Below, piece after piece: positions 15,517-22,606 of a DNA stretch of 27,440 nt (the stretch's first letter is position 1; every line of letters starts with the position of its first letter). A program made the position numbers and the translations under genes. The notes under the pieces were generated by a model. That model was not told the DNA's origin. It saw only the letters and a program-made list of their open reading frames with translations, and did no database searches. Origin of the DNA: Candidatus Cloacimonadota bacterium. Lineage in GTDB: Bacteria; Cloacimonadota; Cloacimonadia; Cloacimonadales; Cloacimonadaceae. Location of the stretch: NCBI GenBank assembly GCA_023392795.1, contig JAEWNJ010000135.1, forward strand, positions 1 through 27,440. Direction: 5' to 3'.

Positions 15517-16329
15517 ATGATAGTAATGACGAGTTTGAATCTGATAACGGATTTTGTTACCCCAGAGCGGGTGAGCCTGTTTATCCGCGTAGTATTGATG
15601 CTTGCCATCGGGTTACCGGTGATAAACTTTGCCAAGAGAATACTGGGCCGCGTGATCAAGGATCGGTTATCCCTGCAAGCAGAAGTATTGATCGTGAGGA
15701 CAGTAAGTTATGTGTTATACTTGATCTTGGCAGTGATGGTCCTAAACGAATTCGGCTTCAAAATCTCAGCGTTGTTGGGAGCGGCCGGTGTCTTTGGTGT
15801 AGCCATAGGTTTTGCCTCCCAGACCAGTATTTCGAACATCATCAGCGGGATTTTCCTGATCTCTGAAAAACCCTTCCAAATCGGCGATGTTGTAGAAGTG
15901 GGCGGGGCTTTGGGTGTAGTGGAATCCATCGATCTACTATCCATCAAGCTAAAGACATTTGACAATCGCTTCGTGAGAATCCCCAATGAGAACATGATCA
16001 AATCTGAAGTGATCAACGTAACCAAATACGACATCCGCCGTGCCCAGATCGTTGTGGGCGTTGCTTATAAGGAAGATATCAGAAGGGTGCTGGATATCCT
16101 CAGAGATATCGCAGCCAATCTTCCGGAAGCCCTGACCGAGCCTGCCCCGTTGGTACAGGCTGCTGCCTTTGGTGATTCTTCCGTCAATATCGATTTTGGA
16201 GTATGGACGGCCACATCCAACGCTGTAAACATGAAGACAGAGATGATCCTTGCCGTCAAAGAGCGTTTTGACAAAGAGGGGATTGAAATACCCTACCCGC
16301 ATCTCTCCATTTATACGATGAGGAGCTGA
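15517..16329 (+). CDS. Small-conductance mechanosensitive channel, MscS family
   Basis: This 270-residue inner-membrane protein has three N-terminal hydrophobic helices. The pore helix and beta-domain signature are unmistakable: AAGVFGVAIGFASQTSISN, then GIFLISEKPFQIGDVVEV, and FVRIPNENMI. The soluble beta and alpha/beta vestibule follows to the C-terminus. Such channels open under membrane tension and release solutes on hypo-osmotic shock. I chose the ATG at 15517, 5 nt after AAGGAG, rather than a GTG at 15487 that would add ten unlikely residues and include no ribosome binding site. It stands alone between a terminator and a HAD gene 45 bp downstream. Confidence 0.94.
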   Translation: MIVMTSLNLITDFVTPERVSLFIRVVLMLAIGLPVINFAKRILGRVIKDRLSLQAEVLIVRTVSYVLYLILAVMVLNEFGFKISALLGAAGVFGVAIGFASQTSISNIISGIFLISEKPFQIGDVVEVGGALGVVESIDLLSIKLKTFDNRFVRIPNENMIKSEVINVTKYDIRRAQIVVGVAYKEDIRRVLDILRDIAANLPEALTEPAPLVQAAAFGDSSVNIDFGVWTATSNAVNMKTEMILAVKERFDKEGIEIPYPHLSIYTMRS

Positions 16330-16374
16330 TGTCGTCTCTTTAGAGAACCGAATAATTGGATAAAGGAAGCATAG

Positions 16375-17076
16375 ATGAGAGCCAAACCTGTGATCAAAGC
16401 CGTCATTTTCGATTTGGACGGTACCTTACTGGATACTATAGCAGATATTGCTGGCGCAATGAACCGGGTTCTGGAGGATATGGGACATCCAAAGCATTCT
16501 ATCGATGCTTACAAGGGATTTGTGGGCCATGGACAAACACAGTTGGTTACCAATGCCTTACCCCAGGATCAGCGTACGCCAGAAAACATCACGATTGCCG
16601 CGGCCAAGTTTTGGGATTATTACGATATAGAATGGTATCTACATACCAGGACCTATCCAGGAGTATTGTATATGATCCAGCTCGCGGTGGCGCGAAAGAT
16701 CAAGGTTGCGATACTCTCAAACAAAGCTCATTACTTCACTAAAAAGATGATCCGTCATTTCTTTCGCGGTGCAATGATTCGCCACGTTAAAAATCCTTTT
16801 GGGGTATACAGCGGTGAACAGCCCGGCGTGCCCACGAAACCTGACCCCACTTTAGCCTTGCAACTGGCTGAACGCATGAATGTGAAACCCAATACCATCG
16901 CGATCGTGGGAGATATGCCTGTTGATATACAGACTGCTAAGAACGGGGGGATGATACCGATTGGCGCGGCCTGGGGATTCAGTTCCCGCGAGGCTTTGAA
17001 AGCTGCAGGCGCCAGGATGATCTTTGATAGTCCCGGCGATTTGGCCACTTATCTGGAAACTATGCCTCTGGTCTAG
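16375..17076 (+). CDS. HAD-superfamily hydrolase, phosphoglycolate phosphatase-like
   Basis: This 233-residue cytosolic protein has HAD motif I FDLDGTLLDT (nucleophile D13, acid D15), motif II around AILSNKAH, and motif III GDMPVDIQTAKNGG. An alpha-helical C1 cap of about 65 residues sits between motifs I and II, as in the Gph/PGMB group. It hydrolyses a small phosphorylated metabolite; the family is too broad to say which. AAGGA lies before the ATG at 16375. The stop codon is immediately followed by the ATG of the YjbQ-like gene, so the two are co-translated and end at the shared terminator. Confidence 0.9.
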   Translation: MRAKPVIKAVIFDLDGTLLDTIADIAGAMNRVLEDMGHPKHSIDAYKGFVGHGQTQLVTNALPQDQRTPENITIAAAKFWDYYDIEWYLHTRTYPGVLYMIQLAVARKIKVAILSNKAHYFTKKMIRHFFRGAMIRHVKNPFGVYSGEQPGVPTKPDPTLALQLAERMNVKPNTIAIVGDMPVDIQTAKNGGMIPIGAAWGFSSREALKAAGARMIFDSPGDLATYLETMPLV

Positions 17077-17493
17077 ATGAAGCACTTTCGAAAAGAGCTG
17101 TGGTTTTGCACACAACATCGGCGTGACTATCTCAATATCACCGCCCAGGTGCAGAGTGCTGTTCACGAGTCCGGGATCACAGAAGGACTATGTCTGGTAA
17201 ACGCCATGCATATCACTGCCAGTGTGTTCATCAATGACGATGAACGTGGCCTGCATGCTGATTTTGAGAGGTGGCTTGAAAAGCTGGCACCCGAGAAGCC
17301 TCACAATCAATACCATCACAATGGCTTTGAAGATAACGCCGATGCGCACCTGAAAAGACAGGTGATGGGGAGAGAAGTGGTGGTTGCCATCACGGCTGGT
17401 AAGCTGGATTTGGGGCCATGGGAACAGATCTTCTACGGTGAGTTTGACGGGATGCGCAAGAAGCGCGTATTGATAAAACTGATTGGCGAATAA
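17077..17493 (+). CDS. YjbQ / UPF0047 family protein
   Basis: This 138-residue single-domain protein is the full length of the UPF0047 family. The conserved core is visible as LVNAMHITASVFINDDE, then NGFEDNADAHLKRQVMGREV, and TAGKLDLGPWEQIFYGEFDG. Conserved histidines and acidic residues form a metal site in family structures. Some members show weak thiamine-phosphate synthase activity in vitro, but the real role is unsettled. It starts directly after the HAD stop codon and ends eight bases before a strong terminator. Confidence 0.93.
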   Translation: MKHFRKELWFCTQHRRDYLNITAQVQSAVHESGITEGLCLVNAMHITASVFINDDERGLHADFERWLEKLAPEKPHNQYHHNGFEDNADAHLKRQVMGREVVVAITAGKLDLGPWEQIFYGEFDGMRKKRVLIKLIGE

Positions 17494-17500
17494 TATAGTG

Positions 17501-17529
17501 AAGCCCCGGATGATCTCCGGGGCTTTCTC
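17501..17529. terminator. Bidirectional intrinsic terminator between convergent genes
   Basis: A 10-bp stem (AAGCCCCGGA at 17501-17510 with 17516-17525) closes a TGATC loop and is followed by TTCTC on the plus strand. It lies between the plus-strand YjbQ-like gene and the convergent minus-strand outer-membrane gene, and probably serves the plus strand best. Confidence 0.85.
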
Positions 17530-17543
17530 ATGTAAAATATGCT

Positions 17544-18101
17544 TTAGTGGAAGTAATAGTATATCCCAGCCGCGGGCACATACATCACGATGTCGTCCCT
17601 TTGGTTAAAGGTAATGGGCAGTTCAAGGGTGAAGTGAAATCGCTCCCCCAGTTTCGTTTCAAAACCTGGTCCCATTCCGATGGCCCACTTGTTGTTATCG
17701 ACCCACTTTGAAATGATGGGGTCGCTGGAGCCTGCTGGCTTATAGTAACGTTTTACCTTCTGGAGGGTATAGTTGCCGCCGGTGATGAGGTAAAAGTGAT
17801 ACTTCTTGGTTCTCTGTAAATCCCACAGGTAGTTCACAGCAAAGTTCCCTGTTTGCTTACGGGAGTTCTTGTAATCCTGATCATAATCAAAATCGTTATA
17901 TTCGTACTCAGGATGTCTGCTGCCCCAAGCATAAGCTGAAAACGTGGCCTGGTATCCGTTGGTTTTACTCCAGTGACGCACGCTGTATCCCTTTCCAGTG
18001 GATGTCCCCAGATGCAAACCCATAGCTGTGGAATAATTCTCAAAAGCCATCAACGAGCCCAATGCGAGCAGAGCTATCAGCACCAGTAGATATCTTTTCA
18101 T
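17544..18101 (-). CDS. Small secreted, probably outer-membrane beta-barrel protein
   Basis: This protein of 185 residues has a classic signal peptide (MKRYLLVLIALLALGSLMA, cleavage after about residue 19). The mature part is rich in aromatic residues in alternating patterns (YHFYLITGGNYTL, FHFTLELPITF) and ends in AGIYYYFH. A C-terminal aromatic strand is typical of outer-membrane barrels, and 165 mature residues would fit a small eight-stranded barrel. I recognise no named family. The ATG at 18101 follows AAAGGAG by about 7 nt. It is a single gene between a convergent terminator and a divergent lipoprotein operon. Confidence 0.7.
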   Translation of the reverse strand: MKRYLLVLIALLALGSLMAFENYSTAMGLHLGTSTGKGYSVRHWSKTNGYQATFSAYAWGSRHPEYEYNDFDYDQDYKNSRKQTGNFAVNYLWDLQRTKKYHFYLITGGNYTLQKVKRYYKPAGSSDPIISKWVDNNKWAIGMGPGFETKLGERFHFTLELPITFNQRDDIVMYVPAAGIYYYFH

Positions 18102-18193
18102 TTTTTGCTCCTTTGAAGTTTACGGCACTATTCTCTGGTTATCGAAAGCTGTCAAGAACTATCGCTCACTATGCTGGTGTCGGAAATTCGCTC

Positions 18194-18222
18194 TTGACAC
18201 GATTGGTCTTATCCAGAATAAG
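18194..18222 (+). promoter_or_regulatory. Putative promoter of the CsgG-like/LPP20-like lipoprotein pair
   Basis: TTGACA (18194-18199), a 17-nt spacer and AATAAG (18217-18222) resemble a sigma-70-type promoter. A start near 18229 would leave the in-frame ATG at 18231 almost leaderless, and so supports the downstream ATG at 18270 as the real start. Confidence 0.5.
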
Positions 18223-18269
18223 TACCCATCATGAATGTTTCACTAATTGACTGGGATAAAGAGGTTTGC

Positions 18270-19523
18270 ATGAAACGAAGCCCTAGCCGCGCATTTTCAA
18301 TTGCGCTCATACTGATGATTCTGATCAGCGCTTGCTCGCAAAACAAACAGGTGCAAAGGAGAGCTGACGCATCGCTGAAGCAAGGTGACTATTATCAGGC
18401 TAGTATCCTGGCCGCGGAAGCCTTGAAGATAAAACCCTCCAATAGCAAGGCGCAAACGATCCTGAAAGAGGCATATCCAAAAGCCAGCATGGAGTCTGGC
18501 GAAAGGCTGGCAGGTTTGAAATTGCGCGATTCAGGCGACAAATGGGCAGAGATCCTGTCGGAATATGAGAGGTTACAAAGGCTTGGTAACGCAATCTCCT
18601 CCTTGCCTCCCATCACCGATAGTGAAACCGGAGAGCGCATTCGCTTTGACCTTCGGGATTACAGAGCGGAGATAGCTGAGGCCAAAGAACAGGCAGCAGA
18701 TTACAATTATCGTCAGGGTGTCCATTTCAGCATGCTCAGCAGCGAAGCAGCCACGCAGCGTCAAGCTGCAGGTTATTTCAAAGCGGCCCTTGGCTATATC
18801 CCAGATTACAAGGACAGCGCGTTGCGCTATGAAGAAGCGCGCCAAAATGCTATTCGCCGGATAGCCATCCTGCCCTTCGAGGATAAAAGCGGTTCCCAAG
18901 ATCGTTATGGAGCCATTACCGATATCTTTGCCGATCAGATCATCGGAGCTATAATGCAGGATAAAGCTCAGACAGAATTTGTGGAGCTCATCACTCGGGA
19001 TCAGATCAATCAAGTGATTTCCGAACAGCAACTCAGCAGTTCCGGCATGATGGACCAAGCGAGTACTGCCAGGCTTGGTATGCTATTGGGTGCCCACGAG
19101 ATCCTCAGTGGCAGGATTCTGCAGATAGACTATAGTGCTCCACGAACCGTATATGTGGATCTGCACGAAAGCGCCAATGTAACTGTGGAACGCGAAGAAG
19201 GGGATGAGGAAGAAGAGATGGAAGTGCAATGTATTTATCGGAAATACACCAAACGCAGTTCTGTGACCGTGATGGCCTCCTACTCCGTGGTCGATGTCGC
19301 CACCGGCAAAATCAACACTCAGCAGAGTTTCACCGCTTCTCAGAGTTTCAGTGAAGACTGGGGGAAAGTCATCAGTGGTGATCGCAGAGCGCTGAATCCC
19401 CAGCAGAAAAAACTGGTCAGCACCGCAGAACCGATAGCTCCCTCGGAGAAAGATATGGTAAATAGCGCCATCAGAGAAATCTCGGAAGACATCGTAGATC
19501 ACTTTTGTCGTTACCTTAGATGA
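18270..19523 (+). CDS. Lipoprotein with C-terminal CsgG-like domain
   Basis: This 417-residue protein has a lipoprotein signal peptide with lipobox ISAC and lipidated C22. Residues 30-190 are helical with TPR-like spacing (two pairs of repeats around LKQGDYYQASILAAEALKIKP and AAGYFKAALGYIPDYKDSALRYEEA). From about 196 the CsgG/curli-assembly-type fold begins with RRIAILPFEDKSG, followed by ITDIFADQIIGAI, ELITRDQINQVISEQQ and LLGAHEILSGRILQ. A short acidic insert (EEGDEEEEMEV) interrupts it. CsgG itself forms an outer-membrane secretion pore; most relatives are uncharacterised periplasm-facing lipoproteins. I start at 18270, where GAGG lies 5 nt upstream. The stop overlaps the next ATG by 4 bp (ATGA). 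Confidence 0.85.
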   Translation: MKRSPSRAFSIALILMILISACSQNKQVQRRADASLKQGDYYQASILAAEALKIKPSNSKAQTILKEAYPKASMESGERLAGLKLRDSGDKWAEILSEYERLQRLGNAISSLPPITDSETGERIRFDLRDYRAEIAEAKEQAADYNYRQGVHFSMLSSEAATQRQAAGYFKAALGYIPDYKDSALRYEEARQNAIRRIAILPFEDKSGSQDRYGAITDIFADQIIGAIMQDKAQTEFVELITRDQINQVISEQQLSSSGMMDQASTARLGMLLGAHEILSGRILQIDYSAPRTVYVDLHESANVTVEREEGDEEEEMEVQCIYRKYTKRSSVTVMASYSVVDVATGKINTQQSFTASQSFSEDWGKVISGDRRALNPQQKKLVSTAEPIAPSEKDMVNSAIREISEDIVDHFCRYLR

Positions 19524-20839
19524 GACCAGTCCTCGCAATCCTTTTATTGATCGGGCTGGGTGCCTGCAGCATCGGGAAAACTCAGCCTGAATGGGTGAAT
19601 CAAGATCCCTATGATCCGCTGTATTACCAAGCTGTTGTGAGTGTGGACAGGTCTGCCAGGAACTATAGGGAACTAGCTCGCGATAAAGCGCTAAGAAGCA
19701 TCGCGATGCAGATCAGCACTACGATTGAAGCAGAGATCAACGTTTCCGAACGTGAAGCTTGGGGCGTGATGGATTCTGATTATCTATCCACCCTGCGTGC
19801 CACCTCATCCGCCAGTATCCGTGATCTTCAGCTGAAGGATAGCTTTGCCACCGGGAAGGATTATTATGCTCTCTACCGCTTGAACAAGGCTGAATACCAG
19901 GCTCAGCGCGCCATTGAGGCCCGGAGAGCCGTGAATGCCTCGGTGGAACTCTACCGCAGGTTCCAGGATCCTACCACAGAGCTTGCTCACGGGATCCCGC
20001 TGCTCCTGAAGGCTCTGGATAATCTGGTGAATTACCCGGATATGGAACTGCTTTATGATGATGACCGCAATATCTATAATGATGTGCTTGGTACTTTACA
20101 GGCCATCGGATCTGAACTCAGTACATCCTTTGAAGAGGGTAGAATGGCCATCAAGGCTCGCCTGGCTCAAACTCAATATGCCAGAACCAGTGTTCATCAC
20201 CGCGGGGCGGCGTGTCCAAACATCCCGCTGCAAAGCAGTTTTGATGAAGGCGAAGGGCTGCTGAGTTCATCCCTCATCACCGATCGAAATGGGGAAGCCC
20301 TCCTCGAGATCAGGCGGGTTACCAGTCCCCAAACTCCCCAAAGGATCAGACTGGAGATCGACAAGAATGCCTTCATCAATGATTCCTATAGCTCTGCGGT
20401 AAAACGCATCTGGGAGAGTGTTCACATCAGCCCTGCTTATCTGACCCTGGATGTTTCCCGTCCCTTAATCTATCTGGACTATAGCTTTATCGCCAGCTAT
20501 CAGAATGGGCTACGTGACAATGTCGCCAATCAATTGGCCAATCTGCAGTTGGGCGTGGCAACAAAGCTGGATGAGGCGGATTATCTGCTGGAAGTAAGGA
20601 TTTTTGCCAAAAAAGGCGAACATCTGGATAACCTGAATTACTATACATCCTATGGAGATATACATCTCAGCCTCAAAGACCCCAAGAGCGGCTCCACAGT
20701 AAATTACATGGAAAAGCTGAATCTCAAGAGCGGTGGAAACAGCCGGGAGAAGGCCGAACGCGCGGTGGAACAGGACGCGGTAAAGGCTATCAATGACGGA
20801 TTGCTTTACCGCCTGCTCTATGATGCTTTACTGGATTAG
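19520..20839 (+). CDS. LPP20-like lipoprotein
   Basis: This 439-residue protein has a signal peptide and lipobox LGAC with lipidated C16. The mature N-terminus (PEWVNQDPYDPLYYQAVVSV, then YRELARDKALRSIAMQISTTIEAEI) matches the LPP20 lipoprotein pattern: a W near the start, a substrate-like YY segment and an ALRSIA-type helix. The rest is of unknown fold. A middle stretch around 225-280 reads like a small beta domain, and residues 300-439 are alpha/beta. It is translated through an ATGA overlap from the CsgG-like gene, so the two probably act together at the outer membrane. LPP20-like and CsgG-like proteins are also neighbours in other bacteria, but the function of such pairs is not established. 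Confidence 0.8.
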   Translation: MRPVLAILLLIGLGACSIGKTQPEWVNQDPYDPLYYQAVVSVDRSARNYRELARDKALRSIAMQISTTIEAEINVSEREAWGVMDSDYLSTLRATSSASIRDLQLKDSFATGKDYYALYRLNKAEYQAQRAIEARRAVNASVELYRRFQDPTTELAHGIPLLLKALDNLVNYPDMELLYDDDRNIYNDVLGTLQAIGSELSTSFEEGRMAIKARLAQTQYARTSVHHRGAACPNIPLQSSFDEGEGLLSSSLITDRNGEALLEIRRVTSPQTPQRIRLEIDKNAFINDSYSSAVKRIWESVHISPAYLTLDVSRPLIYLDYSFIASYQNGLRDNVANQLANLQLGVATKLDEADYLLEVRIFAKKGEHLDNLNYYTSYGDIHLSLKDPKSGSTVNYMEKLNLKSGGNSREKAERAVEQDAVKAINDGLLYRLLYDALLD

Positions 20840-20849
20840 CTACTTATCC

Positions 20850-21500
20850 TTAGCGGTAAATCCTGTCTCCGATCTGCAGGTTTTCCACATACAAGATCTC
20901 ACAGGCTCCATTTCCTTTATCCTCGCGGCTTGTGCTGCTGTGCCAGGTCGATTTCATCACACCGTCTTGGCGCGCTTCCACATTCACTAAGTAGCCATCC
21001 AATTTTACTACATCACCTTTTCTGGCAAATCTCAATGCCTTCCGGATGTTATTGTTGGAGGGGATCAAATGTGTATTTGCCATGTGTCGGGAGAGATACT
21101 CCTCGTCCACTGGTGCACCAGATTTGAATTTGTACAGGCAGAAACGGACTATTTGGTCGAATTCGATGTGCTCCAACTGCTCGGGGATGGTCCCCCAGGC
21201 CAAAGCATAATCCCATGGGGACAGCCAATTCATGAATCCGCCGCGGTAATGGCGCTTGCTCACCAGATAGGCAGAAACACTATATTTGGCGAGCGGTTTT
21301 AGTTTGAAGTCATACTTACCCTGAGTGAACTCAATGATCTTTTCAGTAGCAAGTGTATCCTGCACCGGGTCATGCAAATAACCAGGCAGAATAGTGGTGA
21401 AGCCGTAATCCGGCATTGTGCTAACCTTGATAAACCCGAACACACTGAAGACTATGATTAGCCCAGATCCGATAAGCAAAGCAATATCTCTCTTTCTCAT
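20850..21500 (-). CDS. Membrane-anchored protein of unknown function
   Basis: This 216-residue protein has one N-terminal membrane helix (about 7-26) and a soluble remainder expected outside the cytoplasm. Noticeable segments are RGGFMNWLSPWDYALAWG (about 86-103) and a C-terminal domain beginning RKGDVVKLDGYLVNVEA, a beta pattern reminiscent of an OB-like fold. It then runs WHSSTSREDKGNGACEILYVE, which looks strongly constrained. I do not recognise a named family. AGGAG lies 9 nt before the ATG, and a TTGACA-based promoter-like site precedes it. It is convergent with the lipoprotein pair, with only 10 bp and no clear terminator between them. Confidence 0.75.
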   Translation of the reverse strand: MRKRDIALLIGSGLIIVFSVFGFIKVSTMPDYGFTTILPGYLHDPVQDTLATEKIIEFTQGKYDFKLKPLAKYSVSAYLVSKRHYRGGFMNWLSPWDYALAWGTIPEQLEHIEFDQIVRFCLYKFKSGAPVDEEYLSRHMANTHLIPSNNNIRKALRFARKGDVVKLDGYLVNVEARQDGVMKSTWHSSTSREDKGNGACEILYVENLQIGDRIYR

Positions 21501-21527
21501 CGTTGGGTCTCCTATAGTTTTGTGAGC

Positions 21528-21555
21528 ATCATTTTAGGCTACCGTCGTGTGTCAA
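21528..21555 (-). promoter_or_regulatory. Putative promoter of the membrane-anchored unknown gene
   Basis: On the minus strand TTGACA (21555-21550) is followed by a 16-nt spacer and AATGAT (21533-21528). Transcription would start near 21520, about 20 nt before the ATG, with the AGGAG ribosome site in between. Confidence 0.5.
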
Positions 21556-21806
21556 GCTCAATTGTGGCATTCCAACATCGATACTTACTGCCCATGTGTT
21601 GCTTATCATCCACACTAATCCGGTCGCGAGTGCGGGGAAACTGTATTTCTTGATCATCAGGCATAGGACTTATTGCAGATGTTTGAGTAGTATATTGCCG
21701 GCTGAGATCTCACATTCCAGGCAGGTGTGGTTTCCTTGTTTTGAGGGCACGTAAATCCGCCTACCATCGCAAATCCATTCCTGGCTTCCTTCGCTGTTCT
21801 AACTCT

Positions 21807-21856
21807 CTTGCCACCCTCCTGCGTCCCACGTAAGAGGAATCCAACTGGGTGGCAAG
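21807..21856. repeat. 10-bp perfect inverted repeat with internal secondary stems
   Basis: CTTGCCACCC (21807-21816) and GGGTGGCAAG (21847-21856) form a perfect stem. Inside, TCCT/AGGA (21817-21820 with 21835-21838) and CGT/ACG (21822-21824 with 21828-21830) can stack further. TTGCCGG at 21695-21701 can pair with CCGGCAA at 21898-21904 to enclose the whole segment. Confidence 0.6.
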
Positions 21857-22235
21857 TGGCCGGGAAGTCAGTGATTGACACGTGAAGCCCCCATGCCCCG
21901 GCAAGCTTATGACATTTTACAGTGGAAACGTCCCTGGATACTACTAGAACCACGCCCTCAGAGCTATTGGAATGTCCCTTGATTCAGTGGTATGCAAAAG
22001 GTTGGTTTAGAAGCTGGAAACCAAGTAGTTAATGTGATTACCTGGGAGAAAAACTCCACGACCAAATAGACTATTCTGCCAAACTTCCCAGAATTTGGGC
22101 GCTTAACTGGCTCACCTGCAATACAAGAAAAATTCCTGTTGCAAAACTTCAACAGCTATATGCTTGATAAATGAGGTGATAGGAAAAACATGCTCACTTA
22201 TATGTGGGAAAATATCCATTATGCAAAAAACTAGC

Positions 22236-22263
22236 TTGACAAAAAAAAGGCGACTTCGAGAAT
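22236..22263 (+). promoter_or_regulatory. Orphan promoter-like site
   Basis: A perfect TTGACA (22236-22241), a 16-nt spacer containing an A-run, and GAGAAT (22258-22263) precede no gene. The only nearby transcription signal downstream is the terminator at 22304-22341, so a short RNA of about 70 nt is conceivable. Confidence 0.4.
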
Positions 22264-22303
22264 GGAAACAGCCTACAGACCCTACATAGAATGCCCTCCG
22301 AGT

Positions 22304-22341
22304 CGTGGGGACGCCGCCCGGTGCTCCCCACGTTTTTGTTT
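22304..22341 (+). terminator. Intrinsic terminator with no upstream gene on its strand
   Basis: CGTGGGGA (22304-22311) pairs with TCCCCACG (22325-22332), with a GC-rich 13-nt loop, and is followed by TTTTTGTTT. The nearest plus-strand gene upstream ends 1.46 kb away and a minus-strand gene lies in between, so the terminator probably belongs to an unannotated transcript. Confidence 0.75.
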
Positions 22342-22416
22342 ATCTCTTTATCGTTTAGTCACCCTGTGCCCGTTATCTCCAGGATCGGATTACTGTACCG
22401 ATTGGATGGAACTTAG

Positions 22417-22558
22417 TTACATGGTTTCTTGTGAAGTGCGCATAGCTCCATGGAAGGCAGGGGATATCGATAAGCCGGGATGCCGTTTCTTTCTTGTTAT
22501 GCCTAAGAAATGTATTGACTGCATACGGAATGTGTATAACAGTGTCGTAACCATGTAA
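22417..22558. repeat. 142-bp segment bounded by 10-bp inverted repeats
   Basis: TTACATGGTT (22417-22426) and AACCATGTAA (22549-22558) are exact inverted copies. The segment between them has smaller stems such as GGCA/TGCC near 22457-22484. It ends 48 bp before the binding-protein ATG, so it may be a closing stem of a structured leader, or a small inverted-repeat element. No target-site duplication is evident. Confidence 0.5.
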
Positions 22559-22606
22559 ATCCTTGTGATTCATGGCTTATGATAAAGATATGGATATGGA
22601 GAATAT

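Larger units (their letters stand above)
21556..22606. other. About 1 kb without a convincing gene, rich in inverted repeats
   Basis: Open frames here are short, use poor starts or lack ribosome binding sites, and none resembles a family I know. The longest is a 98-codon minus-strand frame (21953-21657, GTG start), possible but unsupported. Structured elements include a nested hairpin set at 21695-21904, TTGGTTT/AAACCAA arms at 22002-22024, a promoter-like site at 22236-22263 followed by an intrinsic terminator ending near 22341, and 10-bp inverted repeats bounding 22417-22558. The region could hold one or more non-coding RNAs, a small non-autonomous element, or the long leader of the binding-protein gene. 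Confidence 0.55.

Noticed and set aside
18231..18269. Upstream ATG for the CsgG-like lipoprotein
   Set aside because: It would place 13 acidic residues ahead of the signal peptide and almost coincide with the predicted transcription start.
21964..22152. 62-codon minus-strand frame
   Set aside because: It starts at TTG without a ribosome site, has no recognisable domain and spans an inverted repeat.
22262..22558. 98-codon plus-strand frame
   Set aside because: It runs straight through an intrinsic terminator and an inverted-repeat segment, and its cysteine- and proline-rich translation resembles no family.
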